Below are positions 32,299 to 43,111 of a DNA stretch of 64,000 bases, piece after piece. The notes under the pieces are model-generated. The model worked only from the letters and a program-made list of their open reading frames with translations. It had not been told where the DNA came from and ran no database searches. The DNA comes from Astragalus membranaceus (Eukaryota; Streptophyta; Magnoliopsida; Fabales; Fabaceae): assembly GCA_039519185.1 (NCBI GenBank), contig CM076848.1, positions 56,446,778 to 56,510,777 on the forward strand, written 5' to 3'. Within the stretch, counting starts at the first letter, position 1. Every line of letters begins with the position of its first letter. The position numbers and the translations under genes were made by a program.

Positions 32299-34013
32299 GA
32301 AGAAACTAAAGTAAAATAACTATATAAAACTGAAATAAATAACTATAAAAGCAAGTAACTAATAAATCATGTTACCACACAAAGTAAACTAGGAAACAAA
32401 AAATTAAGGTATGAAGTTTCAAGCAAACACAAAAATACCATACACAACAGTGTTTACACATAACTTAACAAAAGCAAAACAGATAACTAAACAAGCAAGT
32501 AACTAAGAAATCATGTTGACAAATATAGTAAACTAGTAGACAGAACATTAAAGAAGGAAGTTTGAAGCAAACTGAGCAAAACACAAAGATTAGCAAAATA
32601 AATAACCAACAAGCAGATAACGAAAATGGACAGCAGCGGTGATTATCAAAACCATTAAGATTCATTTTATAAAACAGTAAACCAGAAAACTGATTAGAAC
32701 CAGAAATAGGGTTTCATTTTATAAAACAACAATTCCATTAATTTCAGAAAATAAGTCAAATACATTTTAAACTTTAAATAAACAGTAAACCCTAAAATAT
32801 AATTACCAAATAGTGGATGCTTCAATCCGAAGTCCTCAGCTGATTCTTGGATAATCCTTGTTCACAAATAGTTAGACCCAAACCTAAAGTCAACCAACGA
32901 TAAAAGAAAATAATGTTAGTAACAAACACTAAACCAACAAAATGATGAGAAACAGAACAAGAGTTTCATACAACAAAAATTCTAAAAAAAAGAAAAACCT
33001 TGAAACAGAGATGAAGAAGATCAGGAAATAAGAAAAAAAAAACTTGAAACAAAACGAAAAAAAACCTTGAAACAGAGATGGTGTAAATAAGAAAAAAAAC
33101 TACTGTATGCGATACTTGAAAACAGATCCAGTGCAAATAACGAAAAAAAACCTTGAAACAGAGATGAAGAAGATCAGGAAATATTACCTACTGTACTGCG
33201 AATCTGCGAACAAATGCGATGGAGGAGAAACGAACAGCAATGAATCACGAACAACAATGGAGGAGAGAAGAGGTGAAGAGCAATGAATCACGAACAAAGG
33301 TGATGGAGGGGAAACGATGACGGTTTCACGGTGGATCTCTTCATCTCTCTCAGTCTCACTCTTAGATGCGCTTGGCCGCTTGCTCTGCTAGGGTTTCTAA
33401 TATGGATGGTTGCGGCTGAATGAAATGGAAATGAAACTAGGTTTTCACGATAGTTTTAAACAATTGTATTTATACTCACTAACTAATAACTATCTATTAA
33501 TAGGATTTGGTCGGTTTCGGTTCTACAAGGGTTGGGGTTTTCCCACCCAAGCCCAACCATTACAAACCATTGTGGCCCATATTTGAAACCCGTGAACCCG
33601 TTAAACCATTTAAACCCAAAAATCGGTTTCAGCAAGTGCGGGTGGGTCGGGTTCACGGTCGGTTTGGACATTTTGTCCAACCCTAGTTAGCACATCCACT
33701 ACAAAAAAACAGCGTATTAGCGACGGATTTTTCCCTCGCTAATGCCTGTTTTTCCCTCGCTAATGACTGTTAGCGACGGAATTAGCGACGGACCAATTCC
33801 GTCGCTAAAAAGCTGGTCGCTAATGGTTAGCGAGGGAATAAAATCCGTCGCTAAAATTAGCGACGGAAAATCTGTCGCTAAAATCCGTCGCTAAAAACAC
33901 TGTGCCACTGACCGTTGCAGTTGATTTGACACTGACACTGACCAAAGTTAGCGACGGATTTCCGTCGCTAAAATCCGTCGCTAACCTCATTTCTTTTAAA
34001 AAAAAAATATTCT

Positions 34014-34017
<4 letters not shown>

Positions 34018-34095
<78 letters not shown>
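34018..34095. repeat. (GA)n microsatellite, about 78 bp
   Basis: Uninterrupted GA dinucleotide run in the interior of the CACTA element. It encodes only an artefactual Arg-Glu polymer. Confidence 0.95.
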
Positions 34096-34098
<3 letters not shown>

Positions 34099-34127
34099 GG
34101 GGTTGGGGAGATAAGGGAAGAAAAAAA

Positions 34128-34625
34128 TGGTGTGGTGTTGAAGGGAGAAGATAATGGTGGTGGTGGTGGTAAGAAAAAATGAAAGAGGAAGAGGAAAATG
34201 GAGAAGGAAAAGAAATGAAAGAGGATGGTGTGGTGGTGATGGTGGTGGTGTGGTGTTGAAGGGAGAAGATGATGACGGTGGTGGTAAGAAGAAATGAAAG
34301 AGGAAGAGGAAAATGGAGAAGGAAAAGAAATGAAAGAGGAAGAGGAAGAAATGAAAGAGGATGGTGTGGTGGTGGTGGTGGTGGTGGTGGTGTGGTGTTG
34401 AAGGGAAAAGATGATGATGGTGGTGGTAAGAAGAAATGAAAGAGGAAGAGGAAAATGGAGAAGGAAAAGAAATGAAAGAGGATGTGTGGTGTTGAAGGGA
34501 GAAGATGATGGTGGTGGTGGTAAGAAGAAATGAAAGAGGAAGAGGAAGAAATGAAAGAGGAAGAGGAAAAAAACGGAGGAGAGGAAGAAATGAAAGAGGA
34601 AGAGGAAGAAATGAAAGAGGAAAGA
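34128..34625. repeat. Purine-rich minisatellite in the CACTA interior
   Basis: Four to five units of roughly 90-130 bp made of GTGGTGTTGAAGGGAGAAGA, GGTGGTGGTAAGAAGAAATG and AAAGAGGAAGAGGAAAATGG modules, with internal (GGT)n variation. Confidence 0.8.
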
Positions 34626-34974
34626 AAGAATTTGGGTTTATAAAAAAAAATTAACAGTTAGCGACGGATTTAGCGACGGATTTCCCTCGCTAACTCTGGT
34701 CACGTGTCAAATCAACTGCAACGGTCAGTGGCACAATTTTCCAAAGATTAGCGACGGATTTAGCGACGGATTTCCGTCGCTAATTCAAATTTTTTTTTTC
34801 AATTTTCGCGCCATGTTAAATCCGTCGCTAATTTAGCCAATTTCCGTCGCTAAATAACTTGTTTTCATTCCGTCGCTAATTTTGTGCATTTCCGTCGCTA
34901 ATTTTGATTTTAGCGACGGATTTCCAATCCGTCGCTAAAATCCGTCGCAAATTCATGTTTTTTTTGTAGTGATC

Positions 34975-36180
34975 TTGGTCGGTCACACAATTAACACATG
35001 TGAGTCCTCGTACATTGATTAGACAGCCTAGATTTTAACTTTAAAAAAAGTTAAAATATATAGTTAAATTAAAATCTACACCGTCCACTTAAGATTGATG
35101 ACTAGATTTGCTGACTACATAATTGCACTGTGACCTACGTGGTTGTTTATTTCCACGGTCGACATGGGTAAATGTGTGATTGTGTTGAAACTCCTATATA
35201 TAGCTTCCACGTCAAATTGCAATTCACGAAAGCATGGTCGTGATACCAAACATGCACTATACAAAATCCAAAATGAGCGCCAAACGTCGAACAGTCTAAC
35301 ATAGAGCCTAAGATAGAACCCCAGGGTTCTTTTGGTTTGCAAATAGGTCGGTGCTGGATTGGACATTACAGTATTAGACAAGATAACACTAGACAATTTT
35401 TCGTCTTATACACTGTGTGGTGAACAATGGACAACACAAGCAAAAAAAATGTAAAATTTACTATACATAATATAATACAATTAAAAAATTTAAATAAAAA
35501 TGTTTGGTGATCGGTTTCTAACACTTGTCATGCTTCTAAGGAGAAGATAGAATAGAGAGAGAGGGAGGGAGAGAGATGAGGGAGAGAGGTCATGAGATGA
35601 GAAGATATAAGAGAGATGAAAGGAGATAGGGAGAGAGGAAGAGAGAGATGAATGAGAGAGATCATGAGATGATATAAGATATAAGAGAGGTGAGAGAGGA
35701 GAGGGAAAGGAGAGAGAAGAATGTCATAGGAGAGAGAGAAATAGAGAAGAATGTGATAGGAAAGAGGGGGAAAGAGAGAATTTATTGAGTAGGTAATAAA
35801 AATAATATTTTGGTATTTTTTTGGGCGATCAAAAAGTTATAGCGGGACAGAAAGTTGTACCGTGGTTTTGTGAGAGACATAAATTTTGGATTTTGTCAAG
35901 TCCCTTTCCCCAATTTTTGTCCAGTACCATGAAGAGTTTCCAAATCAAACAGGGTACAATTAGAGTTGTCAAGTCTAATGTCCTGCTTTTTAGCAAATCA
36001 AACACTCCTTTAGGGTATGTTTGAGAGGGGGTTTTGGGAGGGGGGAAATATTTTTTAATTTTAAATTAATGAAGCTATAAAATGTCTTTAAACAAAAATA
36101 AAGTGTGATTAAAAATGTTATATAGCTCTCTATTATGCTATTATTTTAATTATTTTAATATTTCAAATTCCCTTCATGCT
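34975..36180. other. Spacer with GA-rich minisatellite and MITE-like edges
   Basis: 35540-35780 is a degenerate GAGAGATGAGAGAG / AGAATGTGATAGG repeat. Sequences near 35345-35400 (GACATTACAGTATTAGAC) and 35920-36015 (AAGTCTAATGTCCTGC) look like the two ends of a diverged MITE. No gene is recognised. Confidence 0.4.
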
Positions 36181-36199
36181 TTATCTTTGGTTGCAGCTC

Positions 36200-36363
36200 C
36201 TATATTAATCATTGTCTTCGGTATGCTTCTATAGCTCACAATATTAAAGATCTTTTCCCTCAAGATTGGACGGTTCACATTAATTGTTTGTAGAAGGAAT
36301 GTGTGTGCTGATTTCCTAGCCAAGTTTGGAGAAACTTCTTACTTGACTTGGACCTCCTTGGAG

Positions 36364-36367
<4 letters not shown>
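36200..36367 (+). pseudogene. LINE 3' end, RNase H tail
   Basis: The plus-strand reading YASIAHNIKDLFPQDWTVHI and, after a stop and shift, NVCADFLAKFGETSYLTW matches the end of the RNase H domain of plant LINE polyproteins. It is followed at once by an (AT)n tract, a typical plant LINE 3' terminus. The upstream polyprotein is missing, so this is a strongly 5'-truncated copy. Confidence 0.62.

Positions 36368-36411
<44 letters not shown>
36368..36411. repeat. (AT)n microsatellite at a LINE 3' end
   Basis: 44 bases of uninterrupted AT repeat directly after the LINE RNase H tail. Confidence 0.95.
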
Positions 36412-36415
<4 letters not shown>

Positions 36416-36904
36416 AAATATAGACTAGTCTTTCCAAATCTCTGCCCCAAACGTCATTCCAAAGATATCATTAAATTTTCTTTTTCAACATAACAAATAA
36501 GAAATCAGTTTTTTTAATCACAAACTCCCTGAGTTGGCAGCACTTCTCATATAATCTCTTTGATACTTTCCGTACAACTTGTCATTCTATATTGAAATCG
36601 TGAATCTCCCTAAATTAATAGGTCTCCTTTACAAAGTGGTGGAAAGTTGTAAACCACATATAATTCACTTAATCACAAATGAGAGTTGAACTCGAATTTA
36701 AACTTTGATCATAACCCATTTTTCGGTCGAGATTAAATCAATTCTGCTAGTTGAGTCACAATTTAATCATCACAACAAATTGAGATTTCTAAATGAGTTT
36801 GGATTAAATCGTGTGATTGAGTACTACTACCAAATAAAAAAGTCACCGTCCATCCATGGTGGAGGAGATCAGCCCTTTGCTAGCTGTACTACTGCTACTT
36901 GCAT

Positions 36905-36918
36905 CGTTTATGCATGCA
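36905..36918 (+). promoter_or_regulatory. RY-type motif upstream of the cystatin gene
   Basis: TTTATGCATGCATA contains CATGCA in both orientations (RY repeat, known from seed-expressed promoters bound by B3 factors). It lies about 410 bases before the ATG; another CATGCA is near 37099. Functional use is an inference. Confidence 0.35.
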
Positions 36919-37225
36919 TACTCCAAACGTGGCAGTATCACAAGATGTTGAAGGCCATCTGGCAGCTTCTGACACAAACACCAAATCAACGATTACGCAT
37001 TATCATGCGTGGACCGCTCGCAGCAATATACTGTCTCTATTCTACCATGCCCCCATACCATGCACCATAACCCGAGGTGATAACTCAATTATTCTCACGC
37101 ATGCAAAACTCCCCAAACCTCATCCCTTGGCTGCTATACCGCTTACATATCAAATACGCGGCATGTCGCCGTTTTCTTTTCCTGTTTACGTGTCCAAATT
37201 AAAACACAACTCTCTCACCACTTCA

Positions 37226-37235
37226 CTATATATAT
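37226..37235 (+). promoter_or_regulatory. TATA box of the cystatin gene
   Basis: ACTATATATA lies about 100 bases before the ATG at 37329, with CT-rich sequence (CTCTCACC) just upstream. Confidence 0.6.
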
Positions 37236-37328
37236 CATCTTCAAACATGATCACCTACTCAGAAACCTAGCGCTTATAAAACTACTTACTACACTGACAG
37301 AGTAATAAAACAATTCAATTAGAATTTG

Positions 37329-37712
37329 ATGATGACGCCTGTGACTTTGACGATCCTTGTCACTTTGCTCTCAGTTCTCTCAACGGCGTCGTATGGACGT
37401 GTTTTGGTTGGGGGAAAGACAGAGGTTCCTGATGTGAGGAAAAACAAGGAGGTGCAGGAACTTGGGAGGTTTGCGGTGGAGGAGTACAATCGAGGTTTAC
37501 GGGGAAACGACGACGTAAAGCCGTTAAAGTTTGTTGAGGTGGTGGAGGCGCAGCAGCAAGTGGTGTCGGGGGTGAAGTACTATCTTAACATTGCGGCTAC
37601 ACGTGATGGGAGTAACAGAATGTTCACTTCCCTGGTGGTGGTGAAGCCGTGGCTGGAGTCCAAGAAGCTTCTTCACTTTGGGCCTTTATCCACTTCACAG
37701 CAAGATATGTAA
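37329..37712 (+). CDS. Secreted phytocystatin (cysteine protease inhibitor)
   Basis: 127-residue single-exon protein, inhibitor of papain-type (C1A) cysteine proteases. The start is the ATG at 37329 (MMTPVTLTIL); the TTG just before it is in frame but not a likely start. Residues 1-23 form a hydrophobic signal peptide ending STASYG, so it is predicted to enter the secretory pathway. Cystatin hallmarks follow: the N-terminal glycine pair (VGGKTEV), the plant helix motif LGRFAVEEYNRGL, the first hairpin loop QQVVSG (Q-x-V-x-G) and the second loop PW (VVVKPWLES). There is no C-terminal legumain-inhibiting extension. Length and motif order fit a complete type I phytocystatin. A TATA box lies 100 bases upstream and AATAAA at 38001. 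It is the only intact host gene seen here. Roles in defence or seed protein turnover are family knowledge, not shown by the sequence. Confidence 0.95.
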   Translation: MMTPVTLTILVTLLSVLSTASYGRVLVGGKTEVPDVRKNKEVQELGRFAVEEYNRGLRGNDDVKPLKFVEVVEAQQQVVSGVKYYLNIAATRDGSNRMFTSLVVVKPWLESKKLLHFGPLSTSQQDM

Positions 37713-38000
37713 TTATTAATATTATGACACGGCTGGGATTTGCCTCCGAGCAAATAAGCTTTTTTTTTTTTATAAACAATGTTAGTGGGGTGGGGGGAAT
37801 GTTAGTTTCCGAGAGTTACCTCCTTTCTGCACTCATTTGGTGCACTCATTCGGTATCACTTAGCTTGCTAACTGAGCTACCTACTTGAGATTGAGCTACC
37901 TACTTGAGATTCCGAGCAAATAAGCTAATAATAACTACTATATGGTTTTGTTCACTAATGGCGGTATTTGTTGTAATTGCAACTGAGCTTTTAATCTTTC

Positions 38001-38006
38001 AATAAA
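38001..38006 (+). terminator. Candidate poly(A) signal of the cystatin gene
   Basis: AATAAA about 290 bases after the stop codon, followed by T-rich sequence. Plant polyadenylation signals are loose, so this is only a candidate. Confidence 0.4.
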
Positions 38007-38039
38007 TTTTCCTCTTCTATTTTCTGTGGTACTATATTT

Positions 38040-38500
38040 TTATGGAATTAAAGAAGCAAACCAGTGAAACAACAAACACGAGCAGGAACAGAAAACACAA
38101 CCGTTAAAAAACGGAGGACACAATTTGTGACACAATAAACAATTGAAACAATATAGAGGAAATGAGGGAAGAAAATGATGAACACTAGAAATTACGTTTT
38201 TGGTTTCTAATGTAGATATTATAAGATCTTTGAAATTATAAGATCAAAACCAAGTTGATTGAAGAGTTTCCTTGCATGGCTCCTTGCAAAGCTACTTTCG
38301 TACACGAATCTCTAAGAAACTTTTCCACCACGGCTACAAAATGTTTAAATAGTAAAAGAAAAATAGAGATGGAAAAAAATGAAATTGATCTTTGAATTAG
38401 GTTAAAATTTTGTGTTGCTAACACTTATCAATAATATTAGAGACAAATTTTGTGGTTTTTTGTTCTTCAACTTTTTCTAAAAAATTAATCCACATGTTAT
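38040..38500. other. Spacer without recognisable gene
   Basis: AT-rich. A 62-codon minus frame (38236-38424) ends in a readable SCTKVALQGAMQGNS segment that I cannot assign to a family. Confidence 0.3.
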
Positions 38501-38526
38501 GAGAGAAAAAAAGTTAATTGAAAGCA

Positions 38527-38720
38527 TCGATGGCGCTTGGATGAGATGGTGTGGGTCTCTTCCAACTTAACCAATGTTCTGGGTTCGAATCCAGCCTTGG
38601 GAATGCAACAGCGTTAAATCTCTTGAGGGAGAAGTTTACCGCCCTTTATGGTCTTACTCGGCTAGAGAGATTAGTCTCTGTACTTGCGCGTAGATGATAT
38701 ACCCAATTCATAAAAAAAAA
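38527..38720 (+). mobile_element. tRNA-derived SINE
   Basis: Body GATGGCGCTTGGATGAGATG, then a B-box GGGTTCGAATCCAG (about 38579-38592) and a 3' A-rich tail (38712-38720). The flanks GAGAAAAAAAGTTAATTGAAAG and GAGAAAAAAGTTGAAAG look like a TSD with a small indel. It is the same family as the SINE interrupted at 14390-17384. Confidence 0.78.
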
Positions 38721-39654
38721 AGAGAAAAAAGTTGAAAGAACATAAAAAAAAAATAAAAAGCACAAACATTGAACGTCCAACAATTTGTAAATTGTAATTC
38801 AATTCAATATATGTTTCACTTTACAATACTTTCACTATGAGAGTTATACACTAGTGTAGAAAAATATTTAGCGTCGGTTATTTTGGACTTTTAGCGTTGG
38901 TTATCGCCCGACACAAAATGTCGCGATGCTAAAAGTGAGACTTTTAGCGTCGGTTTTTTAACCGACGCTAAATGTCACTTTTATCATTGAATTTTCAAAA
39001 AACCGATGCTAAATCTCCCTTTCATCACCTTTTTGTTGTTTGGAAAATGACATTTAGCATCGGTTATTTGAAACAACCGATGCTAAATGTCATTTATTGA
39101 TACATTTAGCATCAATTATTTGAAACAATCGATGCTAGAGGTTATTTGTTGAGACATTTAGCATCGGTTGTTTCAAATAACCGATGCTAAATGTCATTTT
39201 TGATAAAAAAAAATGACATTTAGCATCGGTTATTTAGAATAACCGATGCTAAATGTCTAGTTTCTTTTTATATATTGTTGATTTTTATCCAAACCAGAAT
39301 TTATAAGAACCTGCTATTGTTATGGTTGTCACACAGCCACAACACAAAACAGAACACAACCATATTATAACAACCATAACAGGACCCAGCCAGAACACAG
39401 CCAGAACACAGCCATATAACAACCATAACAGAAACCATAACACAGTCAGAATTTACACAAAACAGAATTTATAACAACCAGAATTTACAATTACAAATTG
39501 GAACCATAATACAAACCATATAGAAGCAGCACAAAAATTGGAACCATAATAAACCATAGAACCATAACAAAGTATTTCTGTCCAACACAAACAATATAGA
39601 ACTAGTGTATCTAAAACAAAATATTTCTAAAAAGACATTAAACTAGTAAATCTA

Positions 39655-40092
39655 AAAGAGTGTATCCTGTTGTTCTGTACGAATCTTCATAAAGAATTCC
39701 GCCCAAAGCTGACGAATCTCCAAAAGTTCCTCTTCGGTGTATGCCTATGGGTCATTAAATACCTACAAGTTTAAAATTACTCAAACAAATTATATCCAAT
39801 CAACAGTATAAACACAAACAAATATCCAAACAAAATTATACCTCCTTCCAATTATCAACAACACCGGCACTCAAAATGGTCAGCATAAACTTCATGACAT
39901 AATAGCCACAATGAAAACCATTCCGTTGTATTGACATCTACACAATTGAATTAACAAAATTAAAGAGAGTATTATATATATATATATATATCATATATTA
40001 ATTCACTCTAAATTAAATCAACCCATATTTTAAATTACTTACTATAGGGTACAACCACTTGGTGGTCGATCTAGAATTCCTTTTGACAGCTC
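39655..40092 (-). pseudogene. Ulp1-like (C48) cysteine peptidase relic
   Basis: Three exon-like pieces on the minus strand. RAVKRNSRSTTKWLYPI (about 40092-40043) is followed by a GTAAGT donor. After a TGTGTAG acceptor, MSIQRNGFHCGYYVMKFM and LTILSAGVVDNWKE (about 39936-39842) are followed by GTATAA. After TTGTAG, VFNDP, stop, AYTEEELLEIRQLWAEFF follows (about 39762-39665). It matches the C-terminal end of plant CACTA-encoded Ulp1-type deSUMOylating peptidases, with the conserved catalytic Cys in FHCGYYVM. The His/Asp part is not visible, and a TAG stop interrupts the last piece. Confidence 0.7.
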
Positions 40093-40180
40093 TAATAACA
40101 TAATATAAAATTAGTTATAAAATTTCAACCCAAAGTTCAAATACTACAATCTAAACAGTGAAACATACAAAAGAAACAAA

Positions 40181-40577
40181 CAGTCATTGTCATTAAGTTC
40201 ACCAGTACAATTTCATAAATCTGTCACATACAAAAGAAACAAACAGTCATTGTCTTTAAGTTCACCAGTACAATTTCATAAATATGTCACATACAAAAGA
40301 AACAAACAGTCATTGTCATTAAGTTCACCAGTATAATTTCATAAATCTGTCACATACAATAGAAACAAACAGTCATTGTCATTAAGTTCACCAGTACAAT
40401 TTCATAAATATGTCACATACAAAAGAAACAAACAGTCATTGTCATTAAGTTCATCAGTACAATTTCATAAATCTGTCACATACAATAGAAACAAACATTC
40501 ATTGTCATTAAGTTCACCAGTACAAATTCATAAATCTGTCACATACAATAGAAACAAACAGTCATTGTCATTAAGAA
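40181..40577. repeat. 63-bp tandem repeat, six copies plus a partial
   Basis: Units start at 40181, 40244, 40307, 40370, 40433, 40496 and (partial) 40559, an exact 63-bp period. Each has CAGTCATTGTCATTAAGTTC, ACCAGTACAATTTCATAAAT and TGTCACATACAAAAGAAAC. It lies directly after the DUF4216 stop codon. Differences between copies are single bases. Confidence 0.95.
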
Positions 40578-40582
40578 CAAAT

Positions 40583-41254
40583 CTAAACTCCTTCGTATAA
40601 AATTCCTTCATTATGATCATTGCGAGTGGCATGTTCATCGTCAACTTCATTGTCATTAACTAAAGTAGGCACTTGTGTTAACAAACAAGGTGTTTCGGAA
40701 ATTGCAAGACTTGATTCTTCATTTTCATCATTGCCTATTTTTCCTTGTAGGACCACTGACCACTTTTTGTTAGAAGGATCTTTCACATAGAATACTTGTT
40801 TTGCTTGGTCGGCCATGATGAAAGGTTCATCATTATAACTTATCTTGTCAAGGTCCACTAGTGTAAATCCCATTTCGTCGGTACGTACACCACTGTTGCT
40901 GTTAACCCACTTACATTTAAAAAGGGGCACTTTAAATTTACGGTAATCAAGCACCCAAATCTCTTCAATGACGCCAAAGTAAGCAATGGATGCGAGTACG
41001 AGATTAGTATCATTTGAACTAGAGAAGTGCATTGAGGAAGCCATGACCATAACTCCACTATTTTGCATGGTACTTTTGTCATCTTTCGATTTTGTGTAAA
41101 AGGAAAACTTATTTATGTCGTACCCGCTCCAACACACGACGTTAAAGCTAGGGTCATGTGCTAACCATCTCAAAGTCTCAGAGGCACTCAAATCTTTCTT
41201 AATTTCTAATTTCAACCAATCTATGAATGTGTTGTTATGCTCGTTCAATAACAA
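40583..41254 (-). pseudogene. CACTA transposase C-terminal part (DUF4216)
   Basis: 223-codon frame with the DUF4216 region: FNVVCWSGYDINKFSFYTKS, NSGVMVMASSMHFSSSND, IWVLDYRKFKVPLFKCKWVN, GFTLVDLDKISYNDEPFIMA and QAKQVFYVKDPSNKKWSVVL. This is the C-terminal module of En/Spm-type transposases. The frame is open to its stop at 40583-40585, but it is disconnected from the N-terminal part because the DUF4218 module is missing and there is a break between 41255 and 41335. It is therefore a fragment of one original gene. Confidence 0.85.
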
Positions 41255-41335
41255 TATTTTTTTTCATTCGAGGATTTTTGGCCTTTACTAACTCTTTATG
41301 TAGAGACAAGTAAGGTAATACCTCATCTTTGTTAT

Positions 41336-43111
41336 TCAAAACATACAAATGTGCTTGAAGCACTTCAGCTCGACCCATGCTCTTATACCCATCTCACACA
41401 AATCTAGACGAGAATTTATACCATCCTTTGTCCCTTGAATGTTGAGAAGCGTTCTGATGACACTATCACAAACGTTTTTCTCGACGTGCATGACATCAAT
41501 ACAATGTCTTACATCAAGATTGGACCAATATGGAAGATCAAAGAACACCGACCTCTTCTTCCACTTGCTTTTCTCCCTGGACTGCTTCTGCTTTTTGCCG
41601 AATACAACTTTGATGTCCTTAACCACTTGATAGACTTCTTCTCCGGTCAAGGCATTTGGAGCAATGTCATTTTCCTGGCACCCATTAAAAGCTTTTTTCA
41701 ACTTACGATATCTGTGATTAGGTTTGAGAAATTTCTGATGCCCAAGGTAGACCGTCTTCCTTCCGTGTTTGAGTTGATGGTGGCACGTGCCTTCTGCACA
41801 AATAGGACAACCTTTATGCCCCTTGACACTATACCCTGACAAGTTTCCGTATGCTGGAAAGTCATTGATTGTGCAAAATAACATGGCTCGCAACTTGAAA
41901 GTTTCACTACAATACCCGTCAAACACATTCACGCCTTCATCCCACATTTTTCTCAAGTCTTCAATCAATGGACTAAGGTAAACATCTATGTCATTACCTG
42001 GTTGTCTCGAACCAGAAATCATCATGGATAACATCACATATTTGCGCTTCATGCACAATCATGGAGATAGGTTGTAAATTACAAGGAGAACAGGCCACGA
42101 GCTATGATTCGTACTTAAGTTACCATATGGATTCATCCCATCTGAAGCAAGTGCAAGCCTAAGATTTCTTGACTCAACGCCAAAATCCGGATACAAATTA
42201 TCAACTTTCTTCCATTGCAAAGAATCGACCGGATGGCGAAGCTGTCCGTCACATTTCCTCTCATCTGTATTCCACCTAATGCTCTTCGCGTCATTTGCAT
42301 TAGAAAACAAGCGTATGAACCTGGGTATTATTGGAAGATACCATAAAACCTTGGCAGGGGAACCCTTTGTGTTGTTGTCGTCACAACTAGATTCACCCGA
42401 CTTCACTTTGTAGCGCGACCAATTACACGAAGGGCACTTGTGCAACTTCTCAAAGTCTTTCCAATACAATATGCAATCATTTGGACATGCATGTATTTTC
42501 TGATACTCCACACCCATAGGACACAATATCTTCTTCGCATCATATGTACGTTTTGGCAATGTGTTACCTATGGGAAGCATGTCTACCAACAGCTCAAGCA
42601 ATTCAATGAATCCCTTATCAGTCCACACATTTATCGCCTTCAGATTGATCAATTTTAACATCGCAGACAGCTGTGTGTATTTTGTGCAACCCATATACAG
42701 AGGTTCTTCTTTGTCTTTGCACAAAGTATCATATTCATGCGCTCGCTTAAAAGATTCAGGACCAATGTCACGTATCATATCCTCCATTCGATCATCCATA
42801 TCTTCATCGACTTTCTCTCCTTTGGACACACTTGGGTTGTCGGTTGATTCACCATGACATATCCATGTGGTATAATTGGGACAGATCCCATAAACAAAGA
42901 GATGGTCTCGTATTACATTTGGTGGTTGTGGGGCTCGATTCACACAAAAACAACAAGGGCAGGAAAAAGTTTTGGGAACATCAGTTTTGGGAACACCAAT
43001 TTTGGGAGCATCAGTTTTGGCAAAATGTGCTTGAGCAAAATTTATAAACTCTTCGACTCCGTTCGCATACTCATCACTCAGACGATTACTTTGCATCCAA
43101 CTACGATCCAT
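41336..43111 (-). pseudogene. CACTA transposase (transposase-associated domain plus Transposase_21), one nonsense codon
   Basis: The reading starts at MDRSWMQSNRLS (ATG near 43111). It has the N-terminal transposase-associated domain (CPCCFCVNRAP, IRDHLFVYGICPNY), then Transposase_21 features: YDAKKILCPMGVEYQKIHAC, PNDCILYWKDFE, CPSCNWSRYK, then DVYLSPLIEDLRKMWDEGV, FTCTINDFPAYGNLSGYS-like text, GHKGCPICAEGTC and a DVRHCIDVMHVEKNVCDS segment. At 42059-42061 a TGA stands where the family has Trp (after NLSP); the same frame then continues without further stops to 41336. This is a single-codon break in an otherwise well-kept gene. The frame ends before DUF4218. Confidence 0.87.

Larger units (their letters stand above)
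29518..33685 (-). mobile_element. hAT transposon with BED-finger transposase remnant
   Basis: Ends are TAGGGGTGGACAAAC and GTTTGGACA...TTGTCCAACCCTA, short imperfect TIRs flanked by an exact 8-bp TSD GTTAGCAC (29510-29517 and 33686-33693). Subterminal regions are rich in GGGCCCAA, CGGTTT and AACCCG words. It encodes a hAT transposase on the minus strand (32298 to about 31260), which is split by a MITE. The C-terminal hAT dimerisation domain is not recognisable in 29.6-31.2 kb. The insertion overlaps the PAL stop codon. Confidence 0.88.
33697..34971. mobile_element. Non-autonomous CACTA element with TTAGCGACGGA subterminal repeats
   Basis: Ends CACTACAAAAAAACAG and GTTTTTTTTGTAGTG, with 3-bp TSD ATC (33694-33696 and 34972-34974). 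TTAGCGACGGATTTCC and its complement occur more than ten times in the two end regions (33715-33990 and 34655-34950). The two ends also share an inverted block around CACTGACCGTTGCAGTTGAT. The interior is a long (GA)n plus purine-rich tandem repeats, with no gene. Confidence 0.88.

Noticed and set aside
34018..34099. Arg-Glu repeat protein
   Set aside because: Pure translation of a (GA)n microsatellite.
35821..36024. 67-codon plus-strand frame
   Set aside because: It lies in what looks like a decayed MITE end; no start context or family.
36705..37270. Two overlapping plus-strand frames upstream of the cystatin
   Set aside because: They overlap the promoter and TATA region, have unlike composition and no homology that I recognise.
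40181..40577. CRISPR-like array
   Set aside because: Repeats are head to tail with a 63-bp period, no unique spacers, in a plant CACTA element.
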